From: Tritrichomonas musculus
Taxonomy: Eukaryota > Parabasalia > Tritrichomonadida > Tritrichomonadidae
Assembly: GCA_039105265.1 (NCBI GenBank)
Contig: JAPFFF010000041.1
Span: forward strand, 806,001 to 870,000
Length of the DNA stretch: 64,000 nt
Direction: 5' to 3'
In this document: piece after piece, positions 62,614-64,000 of the stretch
How the letters are laid out: every line of letters starts with the position of its first letter
Position numbering within the stretch: the stretch's first letter is position 1
Translations under genes and position numbers: made by a program
The notes under the pieces: model-generated
Told to the model about the DNA's origin: nothing
What the model saw: the letters and a program-made list of their open reading frames with translations, nothing else
The model's database searches: none

Positions 62614-63630
62614 ATTTATAAAATAAGTAAAGAAAAAAATATATATTCTATATTTAATTTTTTTTATTTTATATTGGTAAAGATATTTTGTTTTTTTCAA
62701 TTTCAATTTTGTAAAAAAATAAACTTATCAATTTGTAAAATGTTCTCTCAAAAAAATAAATAAATTTATTTTTATATTGTACGTCAATTTTATCATTCTA
62801 TTCAGAAATTACATTTGAGTCATCGTATATTATATCATATTGCAATATTATATAAAATCCATCTTTTTTTCTACCTTTATATGGTCTTTATATAGATTAT
62901 TTTTTGAGAACTCAAGTTCAGAAAAAGTTTGGCCGTATAAAACAAAAAACTTTCATATATTAGATAGCCTTCAATGAATGCAAATTTAATTTAAATAAAT
63001 ATAATAGGATATAATAATATAATATAAAAAATTTAAAAATATTTTTTCTATTAAAATTCGTTTTAATCAATCGAGATATTTAAATTTTAAAAAATTGAGA
63101 ATATTTTCTTGAAAAAATAAAAAAATAAAAAAAATCTTTTTTTTTTTATCATCTAAACCCTTTTCCTTTCATGCAATTTTTCATATTCCCAAAATATTGT
63201 TTGATAAGCAAAAAGAAGCAATAATTGTTATTTATTTATAACTCTATTTGTTATTTAAAATAGAAATATTATTCATATTTTACATTTGTCATTTTAAATG
63301 AATTTGTTGGACTATAATTACCAAAATTCTGAATTATTAATTACTTTCTAATTTTTAAGATTTTTCGTATTTATTTGGCTTTTCATATGCCATTTTTATG
63401 ATGTTAAATTATCAAATTAATATAAATAGTTTTATTTAATAATTAATGAGAGTGAAATGCAATGAGTTATTTGTTATATAAGTGGGAGAATTATACATCA
63501 TTCAAAAACTGAATATTATTATTCATCATCTTTTCAAATATATCGTATACTAGCAATGCTAGTATGGTATGCTATTTATAGCATTCATTTAAGTCAATAG
63601 TATAGTTAGAAAAAAATATTTAAAAAATAT
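62614..63630. other. AT-rich intergenic stretch
   Basis: No gene or repeat recognised. A short palindrome, CTAGCAATGCTAG, occurs near 63,551. Confidence 0.5.
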
Positions 63631-63701
63631 GGGTAAGCCGTGAATCGAACACGGGTCTATTGAGCCACAATCAATAATGCTAACCATTACACTACTTACC
63701 C
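63631..63701 (-). tRNA. tRNA-His (anticodon GUG)
   Basis: Read on the minus strand, GGGTAAG pairs with CTTACCC. The anticodon stem ATTGA/TCAAT encloses loop TTGTGGC, giving GTG. The T arm is CCGTG-TTCGATT-CACGG. The extra G at position -1 that tRNA-His needs is not encoded (the base there is A), so it would be added after transcription as in most eukaryotes. T runs follow the 3' end. Confidence 0.93.
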
Positions 63702-64000
63702 TAATGTTAATTCAAATTTTTAATAGAGTAAATTAATTAATTTTTGTTTAAAAAAACAAACTTTATACTGTATAATAATATAATAATATAATAATATATA
63801 TATTGTTTATACCAAGTATATAGATATGTATGGTGTATTTAATTTTAGAGTGGAAATGTAAATCTGGATTACAATAGATTAATATGATAAATGTAGATAA
63901 TATTTTTATAAGAAAAAAGGTAGTATACTAAATCTAATGAATGATCAAATCATAAAAAATACCTAGTCAGTGATTTTATCCTTAAATCAAGAGTGCAATA
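63702..64000. other. AT-rich window end
   Basis: A TAATA microsatellite near 63,770-63,800; nothing else. Confidence 0.5.

Overview
The window is about 64 kb of very AT-rich nuclear DNA from a single-celled eukaryote, most likely a parabasalid (trichomonad), with Tritrichomonas as best guess. The reasons are: long, mostly intronless genes; BspA-like leucine-rich-repeat proteins, two of them joined to TKL-type kinase domains; an N-terminal trichomonad-type ankyrin (DUF3447-like) region; Myb R2R3 factors; TCA-type initiator motifs a few bases before several start codons; a mariner (DD34D) element; and one short spliceosomal intron whose 3' end, TCTAACAAAAAG, closely matches the fused branch-site/acceptor motif known from Trichomonas. 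No database search was possible, so family names rest on motif reading.

Layout. 1-3728 (minus) is the 5' part of a long repeat protein that leaves the window. 3729-8225 is a gene desert holding at least three small transposon-like elements. 8226-8927 (minus) is a small possible initiator-binding-domain protein; 9883-12699 (minus) is a complete calpain-type protease with a repetitive basic tail; 13240-14140 is a decayed gene. 15218-17674 (minus) encodes a protein kinase joined to Sel1-like repeats and two tandem small-GTPase domains. 17894-20386 (minus) is an ankyrin/BspA protein. 20667-21999 and 33268-34601 are two inverted, almost identical 1.33-kb DNA elements. 22382-23441 (plus) is an intron-containing kinase and 24009-24639 a lipase/acyltransferase fragment. 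25796-30481 (minus) encodes a 1,561-residue protein: kinase, Sel1 repeats, LIM domain, ADP-ribosyltransferase (PARP-type) domain, and an unnamed C-terminal domain.

36286-37665 is an MFS sugar transporter, 38150-38502 a decayed Myb gene, 40769-43240 an LRR-PP2C phosphatase. 43969-46010 is a mixture of small ORFs and a decayed hAT-like transposase. 46920-46990 is tRNA-Val(UAC); 47561-48304 a triple-MIT-like protein; 49388-54724 a 1,778-residue BspA protein headed by a predicted pseudokinase; 55200-56594 a GC-rich decayed BspA-kinase gene; 57428-58111 a Myb R2R3 factor. 59271-62613 is a decayed DDE transposase gene (P-element/THAP-like by motif) split by a mariner element at 60214-61500. 63631-63701 is tRNA-His(GUG).

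The intact genes are dominated by signalling and surface/scaffold proteins: four kinase-domain proteins, a phosphatase, a protease, a possible vesicle-traffic adaptor (MIT), and BspA proteins. The strongest candidates for something undescribed are the two multidomain kinases. One pairs a kinase with two GTPase domains and a CSC tail that could be lipid-modified. The other places kinase and ADP-ribosyltransferase catalytic domains in one chain around a LIM adaptor. Both share the kinase-then-Sel1 layout.
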